Origin: Streptococcus suis
Lineage (GTDB): Bacteria > Bacillota > Bacilli > Lactobacillales > Streptococcaceae
Assembly: GCA_024583055.1 (NCBI GenBank)
Contig: CP102145.1
Location: 1,364,001 to 1,428,000, forward strand
DNA length: 64,000 bases
Direction: 5' to 3'
Part shown: piece after piece, positions 1 through 9,305 of the stretch
Layout of the letters: every line of letters begins with the position of its first letter
Position numbering within the stretch: the first letter of the stretch is position 1
Translations under genes and position numbers: made by a program
Notes under the pieces: model-generated
Databases searched by the model: none
The model's input: the letters and a program-made list of their open reading frames with translations, nothing else
What the model was told of the DNA's origin: nothing

Positions 1-3000
1 TCAAGACTAGCAAGTTACCCAAACGTTGACGTTGGTGAATTTCAGTATAGTTTTCAGCAACTGACGGATCCTTCTTGATGGACTGAGCAATGATATCAAA
101 TAGGGTCAAGTTATCATGCGCAGCAATATATTGGATCACATCACCTGGATCGTCTGCCAAGAAGTTGCCTGGTTGTGCCTTGATGTTATTGAAGACAGAT
201 TCTACACTCTTAGCACCGCCTGTGATAAAGGCTGGCTGACCTTCGTTTGGATAACCAGATTTAAGTGTATTGCGAATTTCATCTGAGAATACCGCAACCG
301 TATCTGTTGAACTCATCCAGTCTTGGTCCGCTGGCTGAACAGGCTGATTGGCGTCGCCTGTAAAGGTTCTCCAACCTTCACCAAGCATAATGATGTTTGG
401 ATTGAGTTTTTGTGCCTCGGTAAAGGCCAGCTCAATCGCTTCGGCATCATGGTCACCCATCATATCAAAGCGGAAACCATCTACCTTAAACTCGTCCACA
501 AGATACTTGATAGAATCAACGAGGACACGGCGACTCATGTAGTGAGTAGTTCCGAGACGACCACCACCAAAGCTTGATTTAGCCGTACCATCTGCCTCCA
601 TGAAGTGGTAATAGTTTGGCTCTAAATCTTCAAACAAGAAAGTCTTAGAAGTATGGTTATACACCACATCCAAAATCACACCCATGCCTTGTTTGTGAAT
701 TTCATTGACCAGGTTTTTGAACTCTTCGATGCGTTTCATTGGATCCGTCGGATCTGTAGAATACATACCTGTAAAGGCAAAGTAGCTCTGTGGATCATAA
801 CCCCAGTTGTAGTTACTGTTGCTTGACGCGTACTCACTCATCCGCTCTGCATTTTTCAATTCATTGACAAAATAGTAACTCATAACTGGGAGCAGTTGAA
901 TATGGGTCACACCCAGTTCTTTTAGGTAGCTGAGAAGTTCTGCAAAGGCCGCAAAAGTACCAAACTGAGCAGTCAATTCATCAGAAATAGCAGGATCGGA
1001 TGTAAAGTCACGGACATGAGCCTCATAGATAATGGCATCTTCACGCTGATTGAAGTTAGGAATTGTGGCATAGTTCAAATCACTTGGACCAACTTCTGCT
1101 GGATCCACAATCGCAGCTTTTGCAATCCGATAAGATGGATCTGTATCTGCTAAATCACTATTCCACTCCGCTAAAGACTTAGCATATGGATCTAAAACAA
1201 GAACAGATTGATCCCCACGAGTGATTTCATAATGGTAATAGTAACCACGATAATCTGTGATACCAAGACCTGATTGACCATTCAATTCAAGATCCCATTG
1301 TCCTTTATCGCCCTTGGTCATAGCTAATGTACCGACCACCTTAGACTGGTCATCCTTATCATAAAGAACAACTGCTACACTGTCTGCACTTGGAGACCAG
1401 AGAGTCATATCAACGACACTACCAGCCTGACTCACACGCGCACCAAGTTCTCCATCATAAGCATAGAGCTCATCCTTCAATTGCCAGCTCATAGTTGTTG
1501 TGAAGCTATCATTGCCATATTTGAGGGTATAGCCCGCATTTTCTTGGTTGAAATCCCCAAGGACTCGTACCTTGTTGCTAGTAGCATCCAAGACAAGATC
1601 CGTCACATTCACTGTCTGGCCATTTTTATCTGTTACAGACAATTTTTCTAAAATACTTTCCTTATCAGCACCTTCAAGCGTTGTAAATGCTGCTTCTAGA
1701 GCTGTTAGGCTAACATGGGAAACGCCTGTTACACGGACATTATTGACAAAATAAGGGTTGGTGTAAATAGTCGCATCATCATCTTTGAGGAAGATTTGTG
1801 TCTGATTTTTCAAATCTTTAAAGCTATAATCTTTCTGTTGAATCTTCACATCATCTCCTGACTTGCTTTCATCCAATAGTAAGAAGCCAATGGAACTTGG
1901 TAAATCTGTCAATTTGACATCGATATAGGCACCATACTTGCCTTGGTTTTCAAAATCAATACCATTTGGCCAGTCACCCAAGGTAACGTCAGTCACATCA
2001 CCCCAGATCCAGAGACCTTTTTGGTCATAATCGCCATCTGTACGGAAATAATTAATCCGAATATAACCTTCTTTAAGTGGTTGATAGAGGCTGAGTTGAT
2101 AATTCTCATCAAACCAAGCTTCATTCATCTTGGTGCTAATTCGCTCAATAACTTTATCGCCGGTTATATTTTCCCCAGATGTATTATTAATCAGAAGACT
2201 GATTTTGCTGGCTGTTTCATCTTTCATCTTGATATCAAGATAATATCCATAATCATCCTGCTTAGCAGTACTGAAATTGGTTGCACCTGTTGGCCAAGCA
2301 CCAAGATCTGACGATGGTTTTTCGACATCATCCCATGTCCATAAACCTAGGCTAGATACATTATCAGATGGTAGAGTTTTAAAGTGAACACGGAAGTAGC
2401 CTGCTTCAATTGGCTCTTCAGTCGCTCCTTGCACACTTGCATTGACGATGTCTCCTGCTTGAGTCTGAAGGAGCATGGTGCCACCTTGACCGATTGTTGG
2501 AAGTTCGACTTGAACAACCCATTTACCGTCTTTCTCGATAGCTTGATACGTTTTTCCTGTGTAGGCATCTGTGACAACCACATCCTTACCAGATACTTCA
2601 AGCGCCATTTCCTTGCTCTCGGTATTGGTTGAGAAGACAAGATAGGCAGCTTGATCTTGGTAACTGCGTTTGCTGATAAGCCAACCTTGGCTATCATTTC
2701 CAGCAAGTGTGCTTGTATCACCACGTGAGAGCAATGTTGAATTGGCATTGCGGAAAGCCAGCAATTTCTGATAGTGGTCTGTGATGTCGCTAGTCTCTAC
2801 CTTGCTCCAATCGAAATCGTACCGGTTACCATAAACTGGCCAGTTGTTTTGTCCAGATTGCCCCACTTCTTCACCGTAGTAGATGACTGGCTGACCTTTA
2901 GCAGTAATCAAAAGACTAGCAGCCAATTTCAGTTTGTCCAGATTTCCTTCTTTTTCTGCGCCACCGAGACTATAGAGGAAACCATCTTCGTCATGACTAC

Positions 3001-5341
3001 CCAAGAACTGACCCAGAGAAGCTGCACTAGTCAGAACCTTGCTACGTTCTTCCAGCTCTTTTCCAGCTGCTTTTAGTTGACCATTGACCAGATATTTAGC
3101 AATATCCTTGAAGCCAAAGTCCAACAAACTATCCATAGTACCGATTCCCAAGTCACCCTTGGTATCCTTATAATTTGCTCCCCAAGTTTCCCCAATCAAG
3201 TGGAAGTCAGGGTCTCTATCCACCAATTCATTTTTGAAATGCTGCCATGTGGTATCATCAACGTGTTTGACTGTATCGACACGGAAAGCATAGATAGAGT
3301 TGCCCTTGGCAGTTGTTGAGCGTTCCAACCAAGATGCCTGCCAAGCAACCAACTGATTGCGAACAGCTGCTTCTTCTGTCTTGAAGTCTGGTAATCCAGA
3401 TAATGAGCCTAATTGGTCATCTCCCTGCTTATCTTCTTCCTTAGTTCGTACCATACCTGCAAAGGTTTCTTCTGTACCATAGCCAGCATGGTTAAGAACC
3501 ACATCGACAACAATGCTTATTCCTTTTTCTGCCGCAGCATCAATCAATTCGTGGAAATCGGCTAAACTTCCCAAATGCGGATTTAGTTTCTCAAAATTGG
3601 ATGCCCAATAACCATGGTAAGCATAGTACTCTCCATCTGTTGCGCTACCAACATTCTGTGGAATATTTTCCACAATCGGAGTCAACCAGATAGAATCCAC
3701 ACCCAATTCTTTCAAGTAATCCAGCTTGGCTGTCACTCCTTTGAAGTCACCGCCCTGGTAAAGACCGCGTGGGTTGGAGGCTGTTCCTTCCACTAGCTTA
3801 TCATTGCTGGTGTCTCCATTATAGAAACGGTCTGTCATCATAAAGTAGATAACTTGCTCGTCCCAGTCTTTTTCACCATCTGCCTTGATACGCTCTGTAA
3901 TGGTCACATCTAATTTTGTTTCGTAGTAACCGTTGTCCTTGTCATAGACCTTTACAGGAAGACTATATGTCCCTGGCGCTGTGCTAGACGTCGCTTTAAT
4001 GGTCACACGATTGAGCTCAGTAGAGATTGGAACAAGACCTCCACCGATGGCACTTGTATCGACTTCCATTTTGACAATCTCAGCATTTTCAGGGTTAGTG
4101 ACAGTTACAGATACCAAGCCACTTTCATTGTAGTTGAATGGTGCTTTGCTACTAGCCTCAAGTGTCACATTTTTTGTACCCGGCGTAGCTTTGCTGGTAT
4201 CGAGTTCTACTTTCTCTTCGATAAAATATGGATTGGTATAGACTTTATCGTCACCGTTTCGAAGGAAAATTTGGCTATGCCGTTTACGGTCAGCAAAGGC
4301 TAAATCAATTGTTTTATTACCTGCCAAATCTGGATTATTCTGATTGATTAGCAGAAATCCAAGCTTGGAATCTAAACCATTCGATAGAGGAATGTCAACA
4401 TGGGCACCGTATTTGCCAAGTTTAAAGTCAAGGGCGCCCGTTGGCCAGCCATCACTCGCTTCAGTCGTATCCCCCCAAGTCCAAACGCCCCAACCTTCAT
4501 AATTGTTGTCTTCACGTGTGTAATTGATACGGAGGACATTTTCATCTTTGAGCGGCTCATAGCTAGACACGCTATAATCGCTCGCAACCCAAGCTTCATT
4601 CTGCTCTGGGACCAGTAGCTCCACTTTTTGGTCCGATTCTGTTATTTTTTCCCCATTCTTGAGAACCAGGTAGCCAATCGTTCCTGGTGTCTCAGATTTT
4701 TTAATATCAACGTAATGGCCGTAGTCATCTACCTGACTGCTTGAAAAGTTCGCTGTATCCGTTGGCCATTGATTACCATCGGACGGCTCTGCCACTCCAC
4801 CCCAAGTCCAAAGTCCTTGACTTTCTGGTGCTGTTTCATCTACATTTTCAAAGTGCAGACGAATGCTGCCTTCTTCGATAGGGGTTTCTGCCGGGGTGGA
4901 TAATGTAGCTGTTTCTGCTGCAGCTCTTTCTGCCACAGCTGTTTCAGTAGTTGCCAGCGGTTCTGCTGATGCATTATCTACTGTTTCAACAACCTCCGTT
5001 ACTGCTGGAGTCTCAACTGTTTCTGATACTCCAGTTGAATTTGATGTAGACTCAGTCACCGTTTCTTCTGAACTTGGTGCTGTATCCAAGGCTGTAGGCG
5101 TAGTCTCTGCAACTGGGGCTGGCTCAACTGTTTCGACAGGCTGCTCAGAAACATCGGTTATAATAGCTTCCACAGGAGTAGCCACTTCCTCAGCATGAAC
5201 TGTTTGACCAGGTCCAGACATTAAAAAGGCTGTCGCTATACCGACGGACGCAACTCCTATCGTAAACTTACGAATTCCGAAAATAACTTTTTTTTCAAAC
5301 ATTGGTGATTTTTTTACTAAACGCAAACGTTTTCTATTCAT
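1..5341 (-). CDS. apuA: Amylopullulanase ApuA, N-terminal 1780 codons (cut by left edge)
   Basis: Large secreted, probably wall-anchored enzyme that breaks alpha-1,4 and alpha-1,6 bonds of starch, glycogen and pullulan. The ATG at 5341 follows a good AAAGGAG. Residues 1-50 are a signal peptide with a YSIRK-like motif (FGIRKFTIGVASVG), then a Thr/Glu/Ala-rich linker to about 155. Two CBM41 starch-binding modules (about 155-265 and 269-367) precede a GH13 alpha-amylase domain with region-II RVDTVKH (nucleophile D689), acid E718 in IGETWG and D784 in GSHDED. Two more CBM41 modules (about 983-1196) precede a pullulanase domain with YNWGYDP, DVVYNHT, D1626 in GFRFD, E1655 in GEGW and D1743 in AHDN. 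Both catalytic sets look complete. The C terminus, where an LPXTG anchor would sit, lies outside the window. Linked to the LacI-type regulator gene upstream. Confidence 0.95.
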   Translation of the reverse strand, partial: MNRKRLRLVKKSPMFEKKVIFGIRKFTIGVASVGIATAFLMSGPGQTVHAEEVATPVEAIITDVSEQPVETVEPAPVAETTPTALDTAPSSEETVTESTSNSTGVSETVETPAVTEVVETVDNASAEPLATTETAVAERAAAETATLSTPAETPIEEGSIRLHFENVDETAPESQGLWTWGGVAEPSDGNQWPTDTANFSSSQVDDYGHYVDIKKSETPGTIGYLVLKNGEKITESDQKVELLVPEQNEAWVASDYSVSSYEPLKDENVLRINYTREDNNYEGWGVWTWGDTTEASDGWPTGALDFKLGKYGAHVDIPLSNGLDSKLGFLLINQNNPDLAGNKTIDLAFADRKRHSQIFLRNGDDKVYTNPYFIEEKVELDTSKATPGTKNVTLEASSKAPFNYNESGLVSVTVTNPENAEIVKMEVDTSAIGGGLVPISTELNRVTIKATSSTAPGTYSLPVKVYDKDNGYYETKLDVTITERIKADGEKDWDEQVIYFMMTDRFYNGDTSNDKLVEGTASNPRGLYQGGDFKGVTAKLDYLKELGVDSIWLTPIVENIPQNVGSATDGEYYAYHGYWASNFEKLNPHLGSLADFHELIDAAAEKGISIVVDVVLNHAGYGTEETFAGMVRTKEEDKQGDDQLGSLSGLPDFKTEEAAVRNQLVAWQASWLERSTTAKGNSIYAFRVDTVKHVDDTTWQHFKNELVDRDPDFHLIGETWGANYKDTKGDLGIGTMDSLLDFGFKDIAKYLVNGQLKAAGKELEERSKVLTSAASLGQFLGSHDEDGFLYSLGGAEKEGNLDKLKLAASLLITAKGQPVIYYGEEVGQSGQNNWPVYGNRYDFDWSKVETSDITDHYQKLLAFRNANSTLLSRGDTSTLAGNDSQGWLISKRSYQDQAAYLVFSTNTESKEMALEVSGKDVVVTDAYTGKTYQAIEKDGKWVVQVELPTIGQGGTMLLQTQAGDIVNASVQGATEEPIEAGYFRVHFKTLPSDNVSSLGLWTWDDVEKPSSDLGAWPTGATNFSTAKQDDYGYYLDIKMKDETASKISLLINNTSGENITGDKVIERISTKMNEAWFDENYQLSLYQPLKEGYIRINYFRTDGDYDQKGLWIWGDVTDVTLGDWPNGIDFENQGKYGAYIDVKLTDLPSSIGFLLLDESKSGDDVKIQQKDYSFKDLKNQTQIFLKDDDATIYTNPYFVNNVRVTGVSHVSLTALEAAFTTLEGADKESILEKLSVTDKNGQTVNVTDLVLDATSNKVRVLGDFNQENAGYTLKYGNDSFTTTMSWQLKDELYAYDGELGARVSQAGSVVDMTLWSPSADSVAVVLYDKDDQSKVVGTLAMTKGDKGQWDLELNGQSGLGITDYRGYYYHYEITRGDQSVLVLDPYAKSLAEWNSDLADTDPSYRIAKAAIVDPAEVGPSDLNYATIPNFNQREDAIIYEAHVRDFTSDPAISDELTAQFGTFAAFAELLSYLKELGVTHIQLLPVMSYYFVNELKNAERMSEYASSNSNYNWGYDPQSYFAFTGMYSTDPTDPMKRIEEFKNLVNEIHKQGMGVILDVVYNHTSKTFLFEDLEPNYYHFMEADGTAKSSFGGGRLGTTHYMSRRVLVDSIKYLVDEFKVDGFRFDMMGDHDAEAIELAFTEAQKLNPNIIMLGEGWRTFTGDANQPVQPADQDWMSSTDTVAVFSDEIRNTLKSGYPNEGQPAFITGGAKSVESVFNNIKAQPGNFLADDPGDVIQYIAAHDNLTLFDIIAQSIKKDPSVAENYTEIHQRQRLGNLLVL
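5323..5334. promoter_or_regulatory. LacI-type operator copy inside apuA codons 3-7
   Basis: The plus-strand 12-mer GCAAACGTTTTC lies inside the first codons of apuA. The same 12-mer occurs at the apuA promoter and at the apuR promoter, so it is probably an auxiliary operator for ApuR and/or CcpA. The codons here encode part of the basic N-region of the signal peptide. Confidence 0.6.
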
Positions 5342-5374
5342 GCCGTACTCCTTTGGTATGTATAATATGATAAT

Positions 5375-5412
5375 AGTATATAAAAAATATTTTCTTTTGC
5401 AAACGTTTTCTT
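5375..5412 (-). promoter_or_regulatory. apuA promoter with overlapping ApuR/cre operator
   Basis: Reading on the minus strand, -35 TTGCAA (5402-5397) and -10 TATACT (5380-5375) are 16 nt apart. The plus-strand sequence TTGCAAACGTTTTCTT at 5397-5412 overlaps the -35 and fits the cre consensus WTGNAARCGNWWWCAW with one mismatch. Binding of CcpA or the LacI-family ApuR here would block transcription. The operator is directly visible; which protein binds it is inference. Confidence 0.7.
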
Positions 5413-5534
5413 AATTGTTATCGGTAACAGCTTTCTTAATCAAAAAAGGGATTGTACTCTTTATTTACCCAGTCATCGTACCCATCAACACTGGATTTAA
5501 CAACCCCTCTATTAGTTATGTAGCATCATTCATT

Positions 5535-6482
5535 TTATGCTCTAGTACTTTCTCTCACTACCAAGCTAGCTTGGCAAAATCGCTTTTGTTCCTTTAATTC
5601 ACAGCCCTCCACCAGAGTCATTAACTGATTAACAGTAATTCTCCCCATTTTTCGGAACGGTTGCCGCATAGTGGTTAATTGAGGACGAGAAACGCGGTCA
5701 ATAAAGATTCCATCAAATCCAATAATCCCATAATCTTCTGGGACTCTCTTTGATGAAAACAATAACCCCCGCTCAATACCAAGCGCTATGCGATCAGAAG
5801 CACATATAAAGCAAGTATTGGGTGATAACAAGTCCAATTGTCTTACAAAGTCTTCTGATACCCTAGACCTGTTTTCTAGACGATAAATTTTAGGGGGATG
5901 TCCCAATTCCTCCATTGCCTCTACATACCCAGCTTCCCTAGATTGTGCAAAGGCATCTGGCAAATCTATCCCAACAAATACGACCTGTTCATAGCTTTTC
6001 TCAAAGGCAAAACGACTTGCTTGGTAGGTTGCTTCCTTATTGTGTGTATCTACAAACGGAAGTCCCACCATATTTTCGCCAAATAAGACTACGGGTTTCA
6101 ACAAACTCCGCAACCAGCCATAATCTTCTATACGCGCGCCCGTGACAATGTAGCCGTCACATTGTTCTGTCACTTGATTCCGATCCGTCACAATTTGCAT
6201 TGTATAGTTTTTTTCGCTCAGTCCGAGTGAAATTCCTGCTATCAACTCCGCATAATAAGGCTCGACAGTCTCCATTTCCTCTAAGATAATGACCTGGACT
6301 GTCAGAGTTCGTTGTTGTGCAAGGGCTTTTGCCACAACATTCGGTTGATAATCTAACTCTTTCATTGCTAACAAGACCATCTGTTTTAACTCTTCCGTAA
6401 CGAGTTCTGGATGATTCAGAACCCTGGAAACTGTCATCTTTGAAACATTGGCCCTTTTCGCCACATCTGCCAACGTCGTCAT
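5535..6482 (-). CDS. apuR: LacI-family transcriptional regulator ApuR
   Basis: A 315-residue LacI/GalR repressor. The N-terminal helix-turn-helix and hinge (TLADVAKRANVSKMTVSRVL, residues 3-22) are typical, followed by a periplasmic-binding-protein-like sensor domain expected to bind a maltose-type sugar. Start is supported by AGAGGAG just upstream. It lies 193 bp upstream of apuA on the same strand, and identical 12-bp operators sit at its own promoter, at the apuA promoter and inside apuA. This fits the ApuR regulator described next to apuA in S. suis. Ligand and exact operator use are inferred. Confidence 0.88.
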   Translation of the reverse strand: MTTLADVAKRANVSKMTVSRVLNHPELVTEELKQMVLLAMKELDYQPNVVAKALAQQRTLTVQVIILEEMETVEPYYAELIAGISLGLSEKNYTMQIVTDRNQVTEQCDGYIVTGARIEDYGWLRSLLKPVVLFGENMVGLPFVDTHNKEATYQASRFAFEKSYEQVVFVGIDLPDAFAQSREAGYVEAMEELGHPPKIYRLENRSRVSEDFVRQLDLLSPNTCFICASDRIALGIERGLLFSSKRVPEDYGIIGFDGIFIDRVSRPQLTTMRQPFRKMGRITVNQLMTLVEGCELKEQKRFCQASLVVRESTRA

Positions 6483-6512
6483 ATATCTCCTCTCTTATTT
6501 TCTAGCCAAAAT

Positions 6513-6563
6513 ATGCAAACGTTTTCTTGATGCTATTATATATTATTTACTACTAAAAAGTAA
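6513..6563 (-). promoter_or_regulatory. apuR promoter with downstream operator
   Basis: On the minus strand TTACTT (6563-6558) and TATAAT (6540-6535) are 17 nt apart. The operator ATGCAAACGTTTTCTT (plus 6513-6528) lies right at the expected transcription start, a position suited to autorepression. It shares its 12-bp core with the two apuA copies. Confidence 0.65.
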
Positions 6564-6631
6564 AGCCCTTTCATCACATTATTTTACAAGAATTTTCTGA
6601 ATGATCCGCGAATCTGTTTTTTTAATTATAA

Positions 6632-6654
6632 AAAGGCCTATTTATTAGACCTTT
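6632..6654 (-). terminator. Second hairpin terminator downstream of gapA
   Basis: Imperfect stem AAAGGCCTA/TTAGACCTTT (plus strand) whose minus-strand copy runs into CCTTTTTATAA. No minus-strand gene lies between it and the gapA terminator, so it is either a back-up terminator protecting apuR or the relic of a lost gene. Confidence 0.5.
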
Positions 6655-6860
6655 AACTGTATTTCAAAAGACGGTGTTGACATAACCCTTGAGAAGATAC
6701 GTTGAACTTAATCCTAGTCAAGTCTTCTTGTTTTAGATAGAACTCTTTGGCGTGCTTAAATCTCAAAAAACTTGTCAAAAGGATGGCGGGAGAGCCTTTT
6801 TATTTTGTCCAGATGAGGTGGTTTAAGCACCAAAACAGCCATTTTTCTCTAAAAACAGTA
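6655..6860. other. Non-coding spacer between apuR and gapA
   Basis: About 200 bp bounded by two minus-oriented terminators. The only open frames are short, lack a ribosome binding site and show no recognisable protein motif. Nothing functional is supported. Confidence 0.5.
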
Positions 6861-6919
6861 AAAAAGACAAACACCAAAACGATGTTTGTCTGTAATCTGA
6901 AGAGGCCGAAGCCTCTTTT
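6861..6919 (-). terminator. gapA terminator, two hairpins
   Basis: Two stems in series after the gapA stop on the minus strand. First AGAGGC-TTCG-GCCTCT (plus 6901-6916), a stem closed by a UUCG tetraloop. Then GACAAACA/TGTTTGTC (plus 6866-6890) followed by TTTTT, a classical intrinsic terminator for a highly expressed gene. Confidence 0.85.
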
Positions 6920-6934
6920 CATTTTCACTAAGGA

Positions 6935-7945
6935 TTATTTAGCGATTTTTGCGAAGTACTCAAGAGTACGAACAAGTTGTGAAGTGTAAGACATTTCGTT
7001 GTCGTACCATGAAACAACTTTCACCAATTGTTTGCCGTCAACGTCAAGAACTTTAGTTTGAGTTGCGTCGAACAATGAACCGTATGAGATACCTACGATA
7101 TCTGAAGATACGATTTGGTCTTCAGTGTAACCGTAAGACTCGTTAGCAGCAGCTTTCATTGCAGCGTTGATTTCGTCAACAGTTACGTTTTTCTCAAGAA
7201 CAGCAACCAATTCAGTTACAGAACCTGTTGGAGTAGGTACGCGTTGTGCAGCACCGTCCAATTTACCGTTCAATTCTGGGATTACCAAGCCGATAGCTTT
7301 AGCAGCACCAGTTGAGTTAGGAACGATGTTTGCAGCACCAGCGCGCGCACGACGAAGGTCACCACCACGGTGTGGACCGTCAAGGATCATTTGGTCACCA
7401 GTGTAAGCGTGGATAGTTGTCATCAAACCTTCAACAACACCGAAGTTGTCTTGAAGAGCTTTAGCCATTGGAGCCAAACAGTTTGTAGTACATGAAGCAC
7501 CAGAGATAACTGTTTCAGTACCATCAAGGATATCGTGGTTAGTGTTGAAAACGATTGTTTTAACGTCGTTACCGCCAGGTGCAGTGATAACAACTTTCTT
7601 AGCACCATTTTCATGGATGTGTTGCTCAGCAGCAGACTTAGATGCAAAGAAACCAGTTGCTTCAAGAACGATTTCTACACCGTCAGTAGCCCAGTCAATG
7701 TTAGCTGGTTCGCGTTCTGCAGAAACTTTAACGAATTTACCGTTAACTTCGAAACCACCATCTTTAACTTCAACAGTACCGTCGAAACGACCTTGAGTTG
7801 TGTCGTATTTCAACAAGTGTGCAAGCATTGCTGGATCTGTAAGGTCGTTGATACGAGTAACTTCAACACCTTCAACATTTTGGATACGACGGAATGCAAG
7901 ACGACCGATACGACCGAAACCGTTAATACCAACTTTAACTACCAT
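6935..7945 (-). CDS. gapA: Glyceraldehyde-3-phosphate dehydrogenase, type I
   Basis: Glycolytic NAD-dependent enzyme converting glyceraldehyde-3-phosphate to 1,3-bisphosphoglycerate. The 336-residue protein has the Rossmann motif [10 protein letters not shown] (residues 6-15) and the active site SGASCTTNC with catalytic C152. Length matches the family. AAGGAGG lies 8 nt before the start. Transcribed alone from a strong promoter through a structured leader and ended by a double terminator. In streptococci this protein is also found on the cell surface and binds host proteins; that is family knowledge, no export signal is visible. Confidence 0.98.
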   Translation of the reverse strand: MVVKVGINGFGRIGRLAFRRIQNVEGVEVTRINDLTDPAMLAHLLKYDTTQGRFDGTVEVKDGGFEVNGKFVKVSAEREPANIDWATDGVEIVLEATGFFASKSAAEQHIHENGAKKVVITAPGGNDVKTIVFNTNHDILDGTETVISGASCTTNCLAPMAKALQDNFGVVEGLMTTIHAYTGDQMILDGPHRGGDLRRARAGAANIVPNSTGAAKAIGLVIPELNGKLDGAAQRVPTPTGSVTELVAVLEKNVTVDEINAAMKAAANESYGYTEDQIVSSDIVGISYGSLFDATQTKVLDVDGKQLVKVVSWYDNEMSYTSQLVRTLEYFAKIAK

Positions 7946-7984
7946 TTATGATTTCCTCCTTATGAAAATCGAGTTGTATTTTTA

Positions 7985-8085
7985 AAAGGCAAGCCTTTTA
8001 ATCCTTTTTGTGAAAAATATAACTTGTAGATTTGCAAGTTAGTTTTCAACGTCCTTATTATATAACTTATTTTATAAAAATGCAA
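7985..8085 (-). promoter_or_regulatory. gapA promoter and folded 5' leader
   Basis: Minus strand: -35 TTGCAT (8085-8080), 17-nt spacer, -10 TATAAT (8062-8057). The leader of roughly 100 nt contains a hairpin AACTTG...CAAGTT (plus 8022-8041) and AAAAGGC/GCCTTTT (7985-8000) before the Shine-Dalgarno. Such leaders often stabilise abundant glycolytic mRNAs; that role is inferred. Confidence 0.75.
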
Positions 8086-8205
8086 GAGATTCATGAGCAT
8101 TAAGAAATTAAACCAACAGACCTATCTTCAAACCAATTATTCCACTGCTTTCAAACGTCACTATCACCAATCGCCGTCTAAGTGGAGGCAAGAAAATCGC
8201 TAAGC

Positions 8206-8235
8206 AAAGGAAGAGACCCAGCCCTTCCTTTTTTC
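8206..8235. terminator. Hairpin after azlD
   Basis: AAGGAAG...CTTCCTT followed by TTTT on the plus strand; the minus-strand tail is less T-rich. It sits immediately after the azlD stop codon and is the best candidate for ending the tsaB-azlD transcription unit. Confidence 0.5.
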
Positions 8236-8561
8236 TATATAGATACCAATCTTAGCAGCGCTGTCGTCAGAACACCAACCAGGACCGCAAGCAAGATGTT
8301 TTTCGTCTTGAGAACCACCCAAAAAGTTGGAAGTAAAGCTAGGCTTTCTACCGGCAAGAAGCTCGGCAACCGTCCAACCTCCTCGTCCATGATACTAGAT
8401 AAGGTCAAGGCAAAGATAATGGTCAGTGGCAAAAAGCTGAGAAACTTGACCAGTCTATCAGGCAAACCTTTTTTTTGAGTCAAGACAAACGGGAGAACCC
8501 GCGGAAACCAAGTCACCGCAGCCGCAACTAGAATAATCAAAAATATAGTTTTATTGACCAT
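8235..8561 (-). CDS. azlD: AzlD-family branched-chain amino acid transport subunit
   Basis: A 108-residue hydrophobic protein with about four membrane segments and the conserved early TWFPRVLPF motif typical of AzlD. AzlD works with AzlC as an exporter of branched-chain amino acids. I chose the ATG at 8561 rather than the TTG one codon upstream; it overlaps the azlC stop by 11 bp with GGTGATGG upstream, implying translational coupling. Substrate is inferred from the family. Confidence 0.88.
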   Translation of the reverse strand: MVNKTIFLIILVAAAVTWFPRVLPFVLTQKKGLPDRLVKFLSFLPLTIIFALTLSSIMDEEVGRLPSFLPVESLALLPTFWVVLKTKNILLAVLVGVLTTALLRLVSI

Positions 8562-9249
8562 CAACCATCACCCCCACTGTACATCCAACAAGCGTCGCCA
8601 ACAAGACCGCCAAATAAGACGAGACTAGGCTTGCCAAGCCAACATAAACCAACAAAACCGAAAGCAAAATCAAACCAATCTTCTTCATAGGAAGTTGCCG
8701 AGCCATAGCCTCCAATTGGCCAGAAAAAATCCCAACAAACATGGCAATCAAAGCAAAATCCAAGCCCAAAGCCTCAGGATTAGCAATCAAACCACCCAGC
8801 ACATTTCCCAAAACTGTAAAGACAAACCAAGAGGCATAGCTGGCTAGATTATTGCCATACATCCAGCTGGGCGCAATCTGCTTTTCCTCAACATGCTTTC
8901 GCAAAAGCACCGCATAAGATTCATCCGTCAAGAGGGAACCTATCAAAACATTAGAACCCAGGCTATTGCCTTGAAAAATCGTTGTCGTGTGCAAACTCAT
9001 CAAAAAAAGGCGGATATTAACAAAAAATACCGTCACCGCAATGGACAAAAGCGGTGCCCCAGCTAAAATCATAGCACACATGACAAACTGGGCACTCCCC
9101 GCGTAAACCAAGAGACTCATCAGCCCCATCTCAACGGCCGTAATCCCTGAATTGACCGAGACCACCCCGCAAGCAAAACCGATGCTAGCATAACCCAAAA
9201 CCGTCGGCAGAGCTGCTTCCATGCCCGACCGAAAATTCATATCCTTCAT
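8551..9249 (-). CDS. azlC: AzlC-family branched-chain amino acid exporter
   Basis: A 232-residue integral membrane protein of the AzlC family, with the N-terminal LPTVLGYASIGFACG segment and repeated hydrophobic helices. With AzlD it exports branched-chain amino acids or their toxic analogues. The start at 9249 (MKDMNF) is preferred because TAGGAGAA lies 6 nt upstream; a longer TTG frame to 9282 lacks one. It follows tsaD after a gap containing a hairpin and overlaps azlD. Confidence 0.88.
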   Translation of the reverse strand: MKDMNFRSGMEAALPTVLGYASIGFACGVVSVNSGITAVEMGLMSLLVYAGSAQFVMCAMILAGAPLLSIAVTVFFVNIRLFLMSLHTTTIFQGNSLGSNVLIGSLLTDESYAVLLRKHVEEKQIAPSWMYGNNLASYASWFVFTVLGNVLGGLIANPEALGLDFALIAMFVGIFSGQLEAMARQLPMKKIGLILLSVLLVYVGLASLVSSYLAVLLATLVGCTVGVMVDGQ

Positions 9250-9269
9250 ATCTTCTCCTATTGATAACG

Positions 9270-9297
9270 AGAGGCTGGGCAAACGTCCAACCTCTCA
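9270..9297 (-). terminator. Weak hairpin between tsaD and azlC
   Basis: GAGAGG...CCTCTC inverted repeat in the 56-bp gap. The minus-strand copy has no T-tract, so it may be an attenuator or processing site rather than a full terminator. Confidence 0.35.
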
Positions 9298-9305
9298 CAA
9301 AACTC

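Noticed and set aside
4863-5198. 111-codon Ala/Ser/Val-rich frame on the plus strand
   Set aside because: Shadow of the low-complexity Thr/Glu/Ala linker of ApuA.
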